Below are positions 26,859 to 36,577 of a stretch of 64,000 bases of DNA, piece after piece; position 1 is the first letter of the stretch; each line of letters begins with the position of its first letter. A program made the position numbers and the translations under genes. Source of the DNA: Streptomyces sp. NBC_00536 (GTDB lineage: Bacteria > Actinomycetota > Actinomycetes > Streptomycetales > Streptomycetaceae); NCBI RefSeq assembly GCF_036346295.1, contig NZ_CP107819.1:2232001-2296000 (forward strand). Direction: 5' to 3'. The notes under the pieces were generated by a model, which was not told the origin of the DNA, ran no database searches, and saw nothing but the letters and a program-made list of their open reading frames with translations.

Positions 26859-26876
26859 GCCCCCGCAGGACCTGTG

Positions 26877-26914
26877 GTGAGGGGACGGACATCGGCCGAT
26901 GTCCGTCCCCTCAC
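26877..26914 (+). terminator. 38-nt perfect palindrome, intrinsic terminator
   Basis: Arms GTGAGGGGACGGACATCGG and CCGATGTCCGTCCCCTCAC join with no extra loop bases about 20 nt after the DUF3040 stop. No T-tract follows, as is common in Streptomyces. Perfect symmetry means it could act in both directions or be a cruciform. Confidence 0.75.
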
Positions 26915-27009
26915 TCGTCCCGCCGTCGCGCCCGCCCCTTGCCGCCCGCCCTGCGCCCCGCCCTGCGGGTTTGCCCGCCTGACCGGCGGGCGTGCTGCAT
27001 GATGACCGG

Positions 27010-27627
27010 GTGAGTGTCCTCCCCCTGGTCTTCACCAGCGGCTGGGCCAGCGGGATCAACGCGTACGCCGTGGTCCTGCTGCTCGGCATCTTCGGCGCGA
27101 CCGGGCTCACCGACGAGGTGCCCGCTTCGCTCCAGCGCACCGACGTCCTCGTGGTCGCGGGCATCCTGTTCCTCTGCGAGGCCGTCGCCGACAAGATCCC
27201 GTACGTGGACTCGCTCTGGGACACCGTGCACACCGTCATCCGGCCCGTCTCCGGGGCCGTCATCGGGGCACTGCTGGCCGGGCAGAGCGGTTCGCTGTCC
27301 GACATCACCGCCGGGGCCGTCGGCGGTTCCACCGCGCTGGCCAGCCATTTCGTCAAGGCCGGCACCCGGATGGCGATCAACACCTCCCCCGAGCCCTTCA
27401 CGAACATCGCGATGAGCACGGCCGAGGACCTCGGGGTCGGCGGGATCGTCACCTTCGCCATGTTCAATCCGCAGGCCGCCGCCGTCATCGCGGGGGTGCT
27501 GCTGCTGATCGGGCTGGCCCTGCTGCTCTACCTGTGGACCCGGATCCGCCGCTTCCTGCGCCGCCGCGCCCAGCGCCGCGAGGAGAAGCGCCTGGCCCAG
27601 GCCTCGGCGACGGGGCCGCCGGGGTGA
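27010..27627 (+). CDS. DUF4126 membrane protein
   Basis: The 205-aa protein opens with VLPLVFTSGWASGINAYAVVLLLG and has about four to five hydrophobic segments, with IPYVDSLWDTVHTVIRP in the first half and a very basic C-terminal tail (RRFLRRRAQRREEKR). This matches DUF4126, a family of unknown function. The GTG at 27010 is the first plausible start. The stop is 18 bp before the downstream FAD enzyme gene, so they are likely co-transcribed. Confidence 0.85.
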   Translation: MSVLPLVFTSGWASGINAYAVVLLLGIFGATGLTDEVPASLQRTDVLVVAGILFLCEAVADKIPYVDSLWDTVHTVIRPVSGAVIGALLAGQSGSLSDITAGAVGGSTALASHFVKAGTRMAINTSPEPFTNIAMSTAEDLGVGGIVTFAMFNPQAAAVIAGVLLLIGLALLLYLWTRIRRFLRRRAQRREEKRLAQASATGPPG

Positions 27628-27645
27628 CTCGGTAGGGTCGGGCCC

Positions 27646-29070
27646 ATGGCACGAATTGCGGTGATCGGCGCCGGGATGGGCGCGATGGCGACGGCCGCCC
27701 GGCTGGCGGTGGCGGGCCACCGGGTGACGGTGTACGAGCGCTCGGCGACCTACGGCGGAGCCGTGGGGCGCTTCGAGCGCGACGGTTTCGCCTTCGACAC
27801 CGGACCGGGTCTGCTGCACCTGCCCGCCGTCTACCGCGACCTCTTCGTCAAGACCGGCAAGCGCCCCCTGGAGGAGTGCGCCGAGCTGACCCAGGTGGAT
27901 CCGGCGGCCCGCCACCTGATGGCCGACGGCGCCGAGGTCACCCTGCCCAATGCCTCGCGCGGCGGCGTCGCCGCCGTCCTCGACGAGGCCTTCGGCGCGG
28001 GCTCCGGGGACCGCTGGAACGGGGTGCTCGGCCGGGCCCGCGACGCCTGGAACGCCACCCGCCGCCCCCTGCTGGAGGAGCCCCTGTGGCCCGACTGGCA
28101 GGTGCTGGGCCGCGACCCCTACCCCACGCTGCGCGGCAGCGGCCTGCTGCGCCGCCGCCCGCCGACCCTGGCCGAGATGGCCGGGCGGGAGCTGGGCGGG
28201 CCGCTGGCGGCCCTGCTGGAGGCCATGGTGCTCGGGCACGGGATCGACCCGCGCACCGCCCCCGCCGCCGCCGTGGCGCTCCCGTACATGGAGCAGACCT
28301 TCGGCAGCTGGTACGTCCGCGGCGGCCTGCGCGAGCTGGCCACCGCCGTGTACGAGCGCTGCCGGGAGCGGAAGGTGGAGTTCTGTTTCGGCGCCCCCGT
28401 ACGGGAGGTGCTGGAGCGGGACGGCCGGGCGGCCGGGGTGCTGCTGGACGACGGGACCCGGGCCGAGGCCGACGCGGTGGTCTGCGGGGCCGATCCCCGG
28501 AGCCTGCTCGTCCCGCTGCTGCCGGGCGCCCTGCCCTGGCCCGCGGACGCGGTGCCCCCGCGCACCGGGGCGCTGAGCCGCACCACCCTCTTCCTCGCGC
28601 TGCGCGGCCCGCGTCCCGAGGCCACCGTCCACCGCACCGTGGTGCACTCCCCCGGGGCCGGGCCCGTCACGGTGCTGCGCCCCGACGACCCGGCCACCCG
28701 CCCCGACGCGGAGCACGAGGCGGTCACCGTGAGCGCCGTGTGCGGGACCGACGGGGCCCGGGAGGGGGAGCTGCTGGCGGCGGCCGAGCGGGCGGTTCCG
28801 GGGCTGCGGGAGCGGCTGCTGTGGCAGGAGGCGCGCACCCCGGCGGACATCGCGCGGGACACGGGCGCGGTGGACGGCGCGGTTCCGCCGCCCGCCCTGG
28901 CGGGCGGCGGCGGGCGGCTGCTCTATCCCGCGAACGCGACCGCCCTGCCGGGCCTGTACCTGGCGGGCGGCTGGGCCCACCCCGGCGGCGGACTGGCGCA
29001 CGCCGGGATGACGGGGGCCCTGGTGGCGGGCCTGATCGTGGAGGGGGCCGGCTTCCGCGGCTCCCAGTAG
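27646..29070 (+). CDS. FAD-dependent oxidoreductase of the phytoene-desaturase/NAD(P)-binding type
   Basis: The 474-aa protein has the dinucleotide motif GAGMGAMATAARLAVAGHRVTVYER at the N-terminus, a GG-Rossmann continuation (YGGAVGRFERDGFAFDTGPGLLHLP) as in carotenoid desaturases, and the C-terminal FAD motif LYLAGGWAHPGGGLAHAGMTGA. No carotenoid genes are nearby, so the substrate is unknown. It probably forms a two-gene unit with the DUF4126 gene. Confidence 0.85.
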   Translation: MARIAVIGAGMGAMATAARLAVAGHRVTVYERSATYGGAVGRFERDGFAFDTGPGLLHLPAVYRDLFVKTGKRPLEECAELTQVDPAARHLMADGAEVTLPNASRGGVAAVLDEAFGAGSGDRWNGVLGRARDAWNATRRPLLEEPLWPDWQVLGRDPYPTLRGSGLLRRRPPTLAEMAGRELGGPLAALLEAMVLGHGIDPRTAPAAAVALPYMEQTFGSWYVRGGLRELATAVYERCRERKVEFCFGAPVREVLERDGRAAGVLLDDGTRAEADAVVCGADPRSLLVPLLPGALPWPADAVPPRTGALSRTTLFLALRGPRPEATVHRTVVHSPGAGPVTVLRPDDPATRPDAEHEAVTVSAVCGTDGAREGELLAAAERAVPGLRERLLWQEARTPADIARDTGAVDGAVPPPALAGGGGRLLYPANATALPGLYLAGGWAHPGGGLAHAGMTGALVAGLIVEGAGFRGSQ

Positions 29071-29089
29071 GCCGCGGGCGCCTGAGGCC

Positions 29090-30031
29090 TCAGTAGCGGT
29101 ACGGCTCGTAGTCCCCCGTGCCCTGATAGGGGTACGGGTAGGGCTGCTGCGGGTTCGCCGGGTCGCCCGGCTGCGGCTGGGGCTGCTGCGGGGGCTGCTG
29201 GGCGTCCTGGTCCGTGTAGCGCTGCTGCGGTACCCACACGCCGCCGGGCGGGGTGTCCATGGAGTACTGCTGCTGCGCCGCCTGGTGCTGCGCGGCGTAC
29301 GGGTCGGCGTAGGCCGCGTAGTCCCCGTACGACGCGGGCTGGGCGGTGCCGCCCGTGCCGATGTAGGGGTCGGAGTAGGCCGCGTACACCTGCTGCTCCC
29401 CCGGCACCGCATAGCCGGTGTGGTAGTCGTACCCGTCACCCTGGGGCTGCGCCTGGGGGAACTGCGGGTCGTAGTAGGCCGCGTACTGGTGGCCGTCCTG
29501 CTCGGCCGCCCCGAACGGGGAGGCGAAGGCCTGGGTCGGCTGGGCCTGCTCGGAGCCGTACGGCGCCATCTCGTCCGCTGCCGGACCCGCGGGGTCCCGC
29601 TGCGCGCCGCCGACCTGGTCATGGTCCGTGGCGGTGTCCGCGCCACCGTGCGGACCGGCCGCGGCCTCGGCCGCGTCCTCGGAGCCGTACTCCAGCCCGC
29701 TCACCCGGAGCGCGGGCTCGCGCTGTGCGCCGCCCGCCCCCCGGCGCCGCTTGGAGGCGGTCCGTACGGGCGCCCCGCCCCGGCGCAGCGCCCAGCCGGC
29801 CACGAAGCCCTTGCGGAAGGACAGCGTCACCAGGGCCTGGCCGACCGCGAAGGCGGCCGCGCCGGCCGCGATGACCAGCACCGACGGCAGCACCACGCCG
29901 ACGACCACGCCCACGAAGCCGGTGAAGGCGAGCAGCCTCCAGCGCAGCCTGGCCTTGTACTGGAGCAGTACCTCGGCAAGCAGCCACAGCGCGACGAAGC
30001 CGAACGCGATGTAGAGGACCGTCATTCCCAT
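29090..30031 (-). CDS. Membrane protein with Tyr/Gln/Pro/Asp-rich cytoplasmic tail
   Basis: The 313-aa protein has two to three hydrophobic segments in the first 75 residues, then a basic patch (RTASKRRRGAGG) and about 200 residues of low complexity with recurring YAAY units (YAAYYDPQF, YAAYSDPY, YAAYADPY) and runs such as QQPPQQPQPQP. I know no family function. Such tails often mediate multivalent protein interaction in actinomycete polar or envelope proteins. It is transcribed toward, and ends 19 bp from, the FAD enzyme gene, and lies downstream of metF. Confidence 0.8.
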   Translation of the reverse strand: MGMTVLYIAFGFVALWLLAEVLLQYKARLRWRLLAFTGFVGVVVGVVLPSVLVIAAGAAAFAVGQALVTLSFRKGFVAGWALRRGGAPVRTASKRRRGAGGAQREPALRVSGLEYGSEDAAEAAAGPHGGADTATDHDQVGGAQRDPAGPAADEMAPYGSEQAQPTQAFASPFGAAEQDGHQYAAYYDPQFPQAQPQGDGYDYHTGYAVPGEQQVYAAYSDPYIGTGGTAQPASYGDYAAYADPYAAQHQAAQQQYSMDTPPGGVWVPQQRYTDQDAQQPPQQPQPQPGDPANPQQPYPYPYQGTGDYEPYRY

Positions 30032-30072
30032 GCATGGCCCCTCTCGGGTAGGCCGCCCACGGGTACGGCCGT

Positions 30073-30987
30073 TCAGGCCCGCTGATGCAGGCCCAGGTTC
30101 TCGTAGATCTCCAGTGTCGCCGTGGAGTTGTGCGTGATGAAGTGCAGTCCCGGGACACCCTCGGACAGCAGCCTCGCGCAGAACTCCGTGGCGAACTCGA
30201 TGCCCATGGAGCGTACAGCGGCGCGATCGTCCTTGACGGCGAGCATGCGCTCTTTCAACTCCGCGGGGAAGACTGCGTTGCTCAGTTCCGGCAACCGGTC
30301 CAGGGTCTTCACATTCACAACAGGCATGACTTCAGGGATGATCGGGGTCTCGCAGCCCGCCTTCTCGACCCGGTCGCGCAGCCGCAGGTAGTTCTCCGGA
30401 TCGAAGAACATCTGTGTGATCGCATAGTCGGCGCCCGCACGGCACTTGTCCACGAAGTGCCGGATGTCCGTGTCCCAGTCGAGGGAGCGCGGGTGCATCT
30501 CGGGGAAGGCCGCGACGCCGACGCAGAAGTCGCCGGACTCCTTGATCAGCCGGACCAGGTCCGCGGCGTAGAGCACGCCCTCGGGGTGCTCGATCCACTC
30601 GCCCAGCGGGTCGCCGGGCGGGTCGCCGCGCAGCGCGAGCATGTTCCGGATCCCGGCGTCGGCGTACTGGCCCAGCACGTTGCGCAGCTCGGCGACCGAG
30701 TGGTCGACGGCCGTGAGGTGCGCGACCGGGGTGAGGGTGGTGTCGGCGGCGATCCGCTCGGTGGCCTTGACCGTGCCGCCGCGGGTGGAACCGCCCGCTC
30801 CGTAGGTCACGGAGACGAAGCTCGGCGCGACGGCCTCGATCCGGCGCAGGGCGTTCCAGAGGCTGCGCTCACCCTGCTCGGTCCGGGGCGCGTAGAACTC
30901 GAAGGAGTACGACGCCTTGCCGGACGCGAGGATGTCGCGGACGGTGCGAGCGCGGTCCGGGCGGGTGGAAGCGGTACCAAGGGCCAT
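30073..30987 (-). CDS. metF: Methylenetetrahydrofolate reductase [NAD(P)H]
   Basis: Flavoenzyme reducing 5,10-methylene-THF to 5-methyl-THF for methionine synthesis. The 304-aa TIM barrel starts its core with [14 protein letters not shown], where the family's catalytic Glu lies, followed by [26 protein letters not shown] and the FFDPENYL segment. The ATG at 30987 is preceded within 12 bp by a -10-like TAACCT, implying a very short or absent leader. A TGTCCA/TGGACA dyad lies about 40 bp upstream. Confidence 0.96.
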   Translation of the reverse strand: MALGTASTRPDRARTVRDILASGKASYSFEFYAPRTEQGERSLWNALRRIEAVAPSFVSVTYGAGGSTRGGTVKATERIAADTTLTPVAHLTAVDHSVAELRNVLGQYADAGIRNMLALRGDPPGDPLGEWIEHPEGVLYAADLVRLIKESGDFCVGVAAFPEMHPRSLDWDTDIRHFVDKCRAGADYAITQMFFDPENYLRLRDRVEKAGCETPIIPEVMPVVNVKTLDRLPELSNAVFPAELKERMLAVKDDRAAVRSMGIEFATEFCARLLSEGVPGLHFITHNSTATLEIYENLGLHQRA

Positions 30988-31026
30988 AGGCGCAGGTTAG
31001 ACGCGGCCTCCCGCTGACCGAAGTGT

Positions 31027-31043
31027 TGTCCATGGATTGGACA
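31027..31043. promoter_or_regulatory. Inverted repeat TGTCCA-N5-TGGACA before metF
   Basis: A 17-bp dyad with another TGGACA half-site at 31050-31055 lies just upstream of the -35 region inferred from the TAACCT -10 (30994-30999, minus strand). It suits a regulator of methionine/folate genes, but no regulator is identified here. Confidence 0.4.
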
Positions 31044-31126
31044 CGTTTTTGGACAGAGTCGGCCGGACACCCGGCAGCGCATGCGAACGGCGGCACCGGT
31101 CGGCGCCGGTCAGGTCGGCGGGCTGG

Positions 31127-31783
31127 TCAGCCCAGGCGCTCGCGGACCCGCTTGGCGAGGTCCGCGGCGGCCGCGCCCGGGTCCGTGGCCGCGGTGATCG
31201 CGCGGACGACCACCACCCGCTCGGCGCCCGCGTCCAGCACCTCGTCCAGGTTCCCGGCGTCGATCCCGCCGATGGCGAACCAGGGGCGGTCCTGGGCGAG
31301 CGAGGCGGTGTGGCGGACCAGGCCGAGCCCGGGGGCGAAGCGGCCGGGCTTGGTCGGGGTGGGCCAGCAGGGGCCGGTGCAGAAGTAGTCGACGCCCGGT
31401 TCGGCGACGGCGGCGTCCACCTCGGACTCGGCGTGGCAGGAGCGGCCGATCAGCACCCCCGCGCCGAGGATGGCGCGGGCGGCGGGCACGGGGATGTCGC
31501 CCTGGCCCAGGTGCAGGACGTCGGAGCCGATGGCGTGGGCCACATCGGCGCGGTCATTGACGGCGAGGAGCTTGCCGTGGCGCCGGGCGGCCTCGGCGAA
31601 GACCTGGAGGTGTTCCAGTTCCTCGCCCGCTTCCATGCCCTTGTCGCGCAGCTGGACGATGTCGACCCCGCCCGCGAGGACGGCATCGAGGAACTCGGGG
31701 AGGTCTCCCTGTCGCTTGCGGGCGTCCGTGCACAGGTAGAGCCGGGCGTCGGACAGCTGCTGCATGGGCTGCGTGGGCCGCAT
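31127..31783 (-). CDS. thiE: Thiamine-phosphate synthase ThiE
   Basis: Joins the pyrimidine (HMP-PP) and thiazole (THZ-P) halves into thiamine phosphate. The 218-aa TIM barrel shows [10 protein letters not shown], the pyrophosphate-binding [47 protein letters not shown] and [12 protein letters not shown] chose the ATG at 31783. It lies on the opposite strand from thiOSG, 2 kb away and without its own TPP riboswitch that I can see. Confidence 0.94.
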   Translation of the reverse strand: MRPTQPMQQLSDARLYLCTDARKRQGDLPEFLDAVLAGGVDIVQLRDKGMEAGEELEHLQVFAEAARRHGKLLAVNDRADVAHAIGSDVLHLGQGDIPVPAARAILGAGVLIGRSCHAESEVDAAVAEPGVDYFCTGPCWPTPTKPGRFAPGLGLVRHTASLAQDRPWFAIGGIDAGNLDEVLDAGAERVVVVRAITAATDPGAAAADLAKRVRERLG

Positions 31784-31854
31784 TGGGAGAACCCCCGTGG
31801 TGGTCGTGGTGTACGGGCCACTGGGGGCCCGCACACCACGTGGAGCGGATCAGG

Positions 31855-32220
31855 TCAGACGGCGAGCGCCTGAGCGCGACGCTTCACCTCCGTGCCGCGA
31901 TTCTCGCTCAGGGCCTGCACGGGGGTGCCCGGCAGGGTGGGGTCGGCGGTGAACAGCCACTCCAGGATCTCGTCGTCGGAGAAGCGGTCGTCCCGCAGCA
32001 CGGTCAGCAGGCCGACGAGGCCCTTGACCACCTTGTCGCCGTCGATGAAGGCGGCCGGCACCTGGAGGGAGCGGTTCTCGCCGCGGCGCACCGCGATGAG
32101 CTGGCCTTCCTTCACCATCTGCCGGACTTTGGTCACCTCGATGCCGAGCATCTCCGCGATGTCGGGGAGGTAGAGCCAGGCAGGGACGAGGGTTTCGATC
32201 TTTGCGTCAATCTCGGTCAC
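31855..32220 (-). CDS. Rv2175c-family DNA-binding protein
   Basis: The 121-aa protein has an N-terminal winged-helix/MerR-like fold (LYLPDIAEMLGIEVTKVRQMVKEGQLIAVRRGENR) and a C-terminal domain (LTVLRDDRFSDDEILEWLFT). The family prototype, M. tuberculosis Rv2175c, is a DNA-binding substrate of Ser/Thr kinase PknL encoded next to it. A PknL-like PASTA kinase is found here at 39142-41067, separated by the thi operon and the accessory cassette, which supports the pairing. The GTG start at 32220 is chosen by family length. Confidence 0.88.
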   Translation of the reverse strand: MTEIDAKIETLVPAWLYLPDIAEMLGIEVTKVRQMVKEGQLIAVRRGENRSLQVPAAFIDGDKVVKGLVGLLTVLRDDRFSDDEILEWLFTADPTLPGTPVQALSENRGTEVKRRAQALAV

Positions 32221-32300
32221 GAGGACAAGCGTGCCATCCGGGACTGACAGCCGGTAGTCGGGCCGTCCGGGCGGGGGTCCCCCACCCGGCCGAAGCCCGG

Positions 32301-33596
32301 CTACAGGGTGGTGGATTTCAGTGGAACGGACGGGTCCGTGACCTTCGCGGGATCCACCGCCGCGCCGGACTCGATCAGCTTGCGGCCCTGCGCGAGGTCG
32401 CGCGGGCGGCCCACGGCGAGCACCGCCACCAGCGCCCCGGCGCGCAGCCAGCACACGGACCAGGTGGCGTCGGCCGGGTCGCCGCGCCACAGCAGGGTGT
32501 CGGCCCCGGCGTGGTGCCCGGCGTACTGGACGAAGCGGCCGAACTGCTCGGACCAGAAGTACGGGACGGGGTCGTAGACGGTGGCGGGCTCCCCGGCGAG
32601 GGCCGCCAGGATGTTGGCGGCGACCGTGCGCGGGCCCTGGAGGGCGTTGTCCCAGTGGTGGACGAGGAGCCGGGCGCCGTAGCGCGCGGACGGGAAGGAC
32701 GCGCAGTCGCCGACCGCGTACACGTCGGGCAGCGAGGTCAGCAGGTGGGCGTCGGCGGTGACCGAGCCGTCGCTCCCGCGCGCCACCCCGGTCCCGGCGA
32801 GCCAGCCGGTGGCGGGGCGGGCGCCGATCCCGACGACCACGGCGCCGGCGGGCAGCGCGCTGCCGTCGGCGAGCAGCACCCGGCCCGGGGCCCCGTCCCG
32901 GGCCGCTTCGATCCCGGCGACCCTGGCCCCGGTGATCAGGCGGGCCCCGGCCTGGGCGTACCAGTCGGCCATGGGGGCGGCGACCTCGGCGGGCAGGGCG
33001 CCCGCGAGGACCCGGTCGGCGGCCTCGACCACGGTGACGGCGCAGCCCGCCTCGCGGGCGGCGGTGGCGAACTCGGCGCCGATCCAGCCCGCGCCGACCA
33101 CCACGGCCTCGGGGGCGGTGGCCAGCACCGGCCGCAGCCGTTCGGCGTCGTCGAGGGTGCGCAGCAGGTGGACGCCGGGGACGCCCTCGGTGCCGGGCAG
33201 GGTGAGCGGTTCGGCTCCGGTGGCCAGGACCAGGACCCCGTAGGCGACCGGGCCCGAGGTGGTGTCGAGCGCGTGGTCGGCGGCGCGGAGCGCGGTGACC
33301 TCGACGCCGAGCCGCAGGTCGATGTCCAGGCCGGCGAAGTCCACGTCGAAGGCGGCGCCCTCGGCCTTGCCGAGGAGGACGGCCTTGGAGAGCGGGGGCC
33401 GGTCGTAGGGCTGGTGGGGTTCGGCGCCCAGCAGGATCACGGGGCCGGTGAAGCCCTGTTCCCGCAGGGCCACCGCGGTCTGCACCCCGGCCATTCCGGC
33501 GCCGACGATCACCACGGCGGGCGGGGTCGCGGCGGGCGGTGTCGTGGGCGTCTGCCCGTGCGGCTGCTCGGCCGTCTGCTCGGTCTGCTCGTTCAC
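32301..33596 (-). CDS. FAD/NAD-dependent ferredoxin reductase-like oxidoreductase
   Basis: The protein (431 aa from the GTG at 33596) has the FAD motif VIVGAGMAGVQTAVALREQGF, the YDRPPLSK loop, an NAD motif VVVGAGWIGAEFATAAREAG, the DVYAVGDCA motif and a C-terminal reductase domain. This matches ferredoxin/rubredoxin reductases of cytochrome P450 or Rieske systems. No ferredoxin gene is adjacent. I chose GTG 33596 because a -10 and operator-like dyad occupy 33606-33631; the ATG at 33614 would place coding sequence on top of them. Confidence 0.88.
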   Translation of the reverse strand: MNEQTEQTAEQPHGQTPTTPPAATPPAVVIVGAGMAGVQTAVALREQGFTGPVILLGAEPHQPYDRPPLSKAVLLGKAEGAAFDVDFAGLDIDLRLGVEVTALRAADHALDTTSGPVAYGVLVLATGAEPLTLPGTEGVPGVHLLRTLDDAERLRPVLATAPEAVVVGAGWIGAEFATAAREAGCAVTVVEAADRVLAGALPAEVAAPMADWYAQAGARLITGARVAGIEAARDGAPGRVLLADGSALPAGAVVVGIGARPATGWLAGTGVARGSDGSVTADAHLLTSLPDVYAVGDCASFPSARYGARLLVHHWDNALQGPRTVAANILAALAGEPATVYDPVPYFWSEQFGRFVQYAGHHAGADTLLWRGDPADATWSVCWLRAGALVAVLAVGRPRDLAQGRKLIESGAAVDPAKVTDPSVPLKSTTL

Positions 33597-33605
33597 GGCA
33601 CCCAC

Positions 33606-33631
33606 CCTAATCATCTGACGATCCGTCAGGA
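33606..33631 (-). promoter_or_regulatory. -10 box and CTGACG-N3-CGTCAG operator before the reductase gene
   Basis: On the minus strand the dyad CTGACG/CGTCAG (33617-33631) is followed by TAGGGT (33606-33611) about 10 bp before the GTG start. Such TGACG-N3-CGTCA dyads are typical TetR-family operators. A near-leaderless transcript is implied. The cognate regulator is not in the window. Confidence 0.5.
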
Positions 33632-33697
33632 ATAGGGAGGCGGGGGAGGCAGCCTTACCCGGCCCCGGCGGCGGGGTTAGTCTGGCCACCGTACCTA

Positions 33698-33787
33698 TCG
33701 CGGGAGTCCGGCGGACCGGGCTGAGAGGGAGGCTGGACGGCCTCCGACCGTACGAACCTGATCCGGGTCATGCCGGCGAAGGGAGGG
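33698..33787 (+). ncRNA. TPP riboswitch (THI element)
   Basis: The conserved blocks occur in order: CGGGAGTCC (P1/P2 start), GGGCTGAGAGGGA (pyrimidine-sensing CUGAGA), a variable P3 hairpin GGCTGGACGGCCTCC, then CCTGATCCGGGTCATGCCGGC and the closing GAAGGGAGG at about 33778-33786. The closing stretch doubles as the ribosome-binding region of thiO (ATG 33799), so thiamine pyrophosphate most likely blocks translation initiation of thiOSG. Confidence 0.95.
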
Positions 33788-33798
33788 GCTGGACGCCC

Positions 33799-34973
33799 AT
33801 GCATTCTTCCGGAAACTCCGGCCGGGGATGTGATGTCCTCGTCATCGGGGGCGGCATCATCGGCCTGGTCACCGCCTGGCAGGCCGCCCGGCGCGGACTG
33901 CGCACCGTACTGGCCGACCCCGCCCCCGGCGGCGGCGCGGCCCAGGTCGCGGCCGGCATGCTCGCCGCCGTCACCGAGCTGCACTACGGCGAGGAGACCC
34001 TGCTGGGCCTGAACCTCGCCTCCGCCGAGCGCTACCCCGCCTTCGCCGCGGACCTCGCCGAAGCGAGCGGCGGCCTGGACATCGGCTACCGCGCCTGCGG
34101 CACCCTCGCCGTCGCCCTCGACGCCGACGACCGGGTCCACCTGCGCGAACTGCACGCCCTCCAGCGCCGCTGCGGCCTGGAGTCCGAGTGGCTGACCGGC
34201 CGCGAATGCCGCCGCCTGGAGCCGATGCTGGCCCCCGGCGTACGCGGCGGGCTGCGCGTGGACGGCGACCACCAGGTCGACCCCCGGCGGCTCGCCGCCG
34301 CCCTGCTGGCCGCCTGCGAACGGGCCGGGGTGGTCATCCGCCGGGCGAACGCGGCCCGGCTCACCGTCACCGCCGACCGGGCCGCCGGAGCACTGCTCGA
34401 CGACGGCACCGAGCAGGCCGCCGATCAGGTGGTCCTGGCCGCGGGCAGCCTCAGCGGCAGGCTGGCCGGCGTACCGCCGCGCGCGCTGCCGCCCGTACGG
34501 CCGGTCAAGGGGCAGGTGCTGCGGCTCACCGTGCCGCCCGCGTACGCGCCGTTCCTGTCCAGGACCGTCCGTGCGGTGGTCCGCGGCAGCCACGTCTACC
34601 TGGTTCCGCGCGAGAACGGCGAACTCGTCGTCGGCGCCACCAGCGAGGAACTCGGCTGGGACACCACCGTCACCGCGGGCGGGGTGTACGAGCTGCTGCG
34701 CGACGCCCACGAACTGGTGCCCGGGATCACCGAGCTGCCGCTCACCGAGACCCGCGCGGGCCTGCGCCCCGCCTCCCCCGACAACGCCCCGCTGCTCGGC
34801 CCGACCGAACTGCCCGGGCTGCACCTGGCCACCGGGCACTACCGCAACGGCGTCCTGCTGACCCCGGTCACCGGCGAGGTGCTGGCCGACGTCCTGACCA
34901 GCGGCGAGCTGCCCGAGGTGGCCCGCCCCTTCAGCCCGCGCCGTTTCTCCGCCGTACGCGAGGAGTCCCCCGC

Positions 34974-34977
<4 letters not shown>
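33799..34977 (+). CDS. thiO: Glycine oxidase ThiO
   Basis: FAD enzyme oxidising glycine to the imine needed for the thiazole ring in aerobes. The 392-aa protein has the dinucleotide motif VLVIGGGIIGLVTAWQAARRG (about 13-33), the AAQVAAGMLAAVTE segment typical of ThiO, and the C-terminal GLRPASPDNAPLLGP and HYRNGVLLTP motifs. The ATG is 12 bp after the riboswitch closing stem, and its stop overlaps thiS (ATGA). Confidence 0.95.
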
Positions 34978-36009
<1,032 letters not shown>

Positions 36010-36420
36010 GGGGGCGGTACGGGTTCCCGCGCGCCCGGCGCCCCCACCCCCGCGGCCCCCTGCCCCGGGCCCGGCGGTTGCCCACCCACCCCCTTCGGGA
36101 CCGGGGCGGGCCCGGACGGCTCTGCGCGGCGGGGTCCGGGGCGGGGGGATGGCGGGGTCCGGGCCGGCCAGCATCGGAGAGGGTTCGGGGGTTTCCCGGC
36201 AGTCCCATCGTCCTTCCGTGGCGGGACGGCCTGTCAAGAGCGCTCCCTGCGGTCGCGTCGCTCCGCGATTTCGCTGCGCTCAACCCTTGACAGACCGCCC
36301 CGCCACGGAAAAACGAAGACCACCGGGAAACCCCCAAAGAACGGGCCGGACAGAAGGACACAGACGGGCACATCAGCGATCCGCGCCCCTGCTCCGGGAG
36401 GGCCAACCCCATGCCCTGGA
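36010..36420. repeat. Left arm of a long inverted repeat bounding the accessory cassette
   Basis: Sequence from just after thiG to about 36420 matches, in inverse, about 38690-39075 before the kinase gene. The inner part, about 36187-36368, is nearly identical; the outer part (36012-36186) is recognisably similar but diverged, with shared blocks such as CATCGGAGAGGGTT and TGCCCACCCACCCCC. I see no gene in this stretch; frames through it are shadows of the repeat. Confidence 0.8.
36187..36335 (+). mobile_element. 149-bp MITE-like palindromic element, left copy
   Basis: The element is an imperfect palindrome. It begins GGGGGTTTCCCGG and ends CCGGGAAACCCCC. Further in, CCGTGGCGGG and CCCGCCACGG face each other, and perfect CTGTCAAG (36231-36238) and CTTGACAG (36286-36293) enclose a 47-nt centre, AGCGCTCCCTGCGG through GCTGCGCTCAACC. 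It encodes no transposase. Size and long terminal symmetry resemble a miniature inverted-repeat element. The second copy is at 38778-38926, inverted. Confidence 0.6.
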
Positions 36421-36436
36421 CCCTCCCAGGGCATGG
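36409..36436 (-). terminator. Perfect 11-bp stem-loop downstream of the XRE gene
   Basis: CCATGCCCTGG and CCAGGGCATGG flank ACCCTC, about 140 nt past the XRE stop on the minus strand. The hairpin is strong but lacks a U-tract, so it is a probable but unproven terminator for the XRE/ABM transcript. The rest of 36369-36577 shows nothing I can name. Confidence 0.5.
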
Positions 36437-36577
36437 ATCCGGCGCGGGCGGACGACGGGCGCATCAGATCGCTACACGCTCCTCACCCCTCAGCGTCCGG
36501 CGACCGCCTGTGCCCGTCCTCCGGTGCCCCTGCCGGCTACCGGCACTCCGCCCGGCAGCTCCGCCGCGTCGTGGCGC

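Noticed and set aside
26911..29646. 900-codon antisense frame across the DUF4126 and FAD-enzyme genes
   Set aside because: Shadow of well-supported plus-strand genes, with low-complexity Arg/Thr/Pro content and no recognisable motif.
36010..36370. Small frames in both repeat arms with near-identical peptides (MTGRPATEGRW...)
   Set aside because: Similarity is explained by the inverted DNA repeat; the peptides are Arg/Pro/Gly-rich, palindromic in origin and lack ribosome sites.
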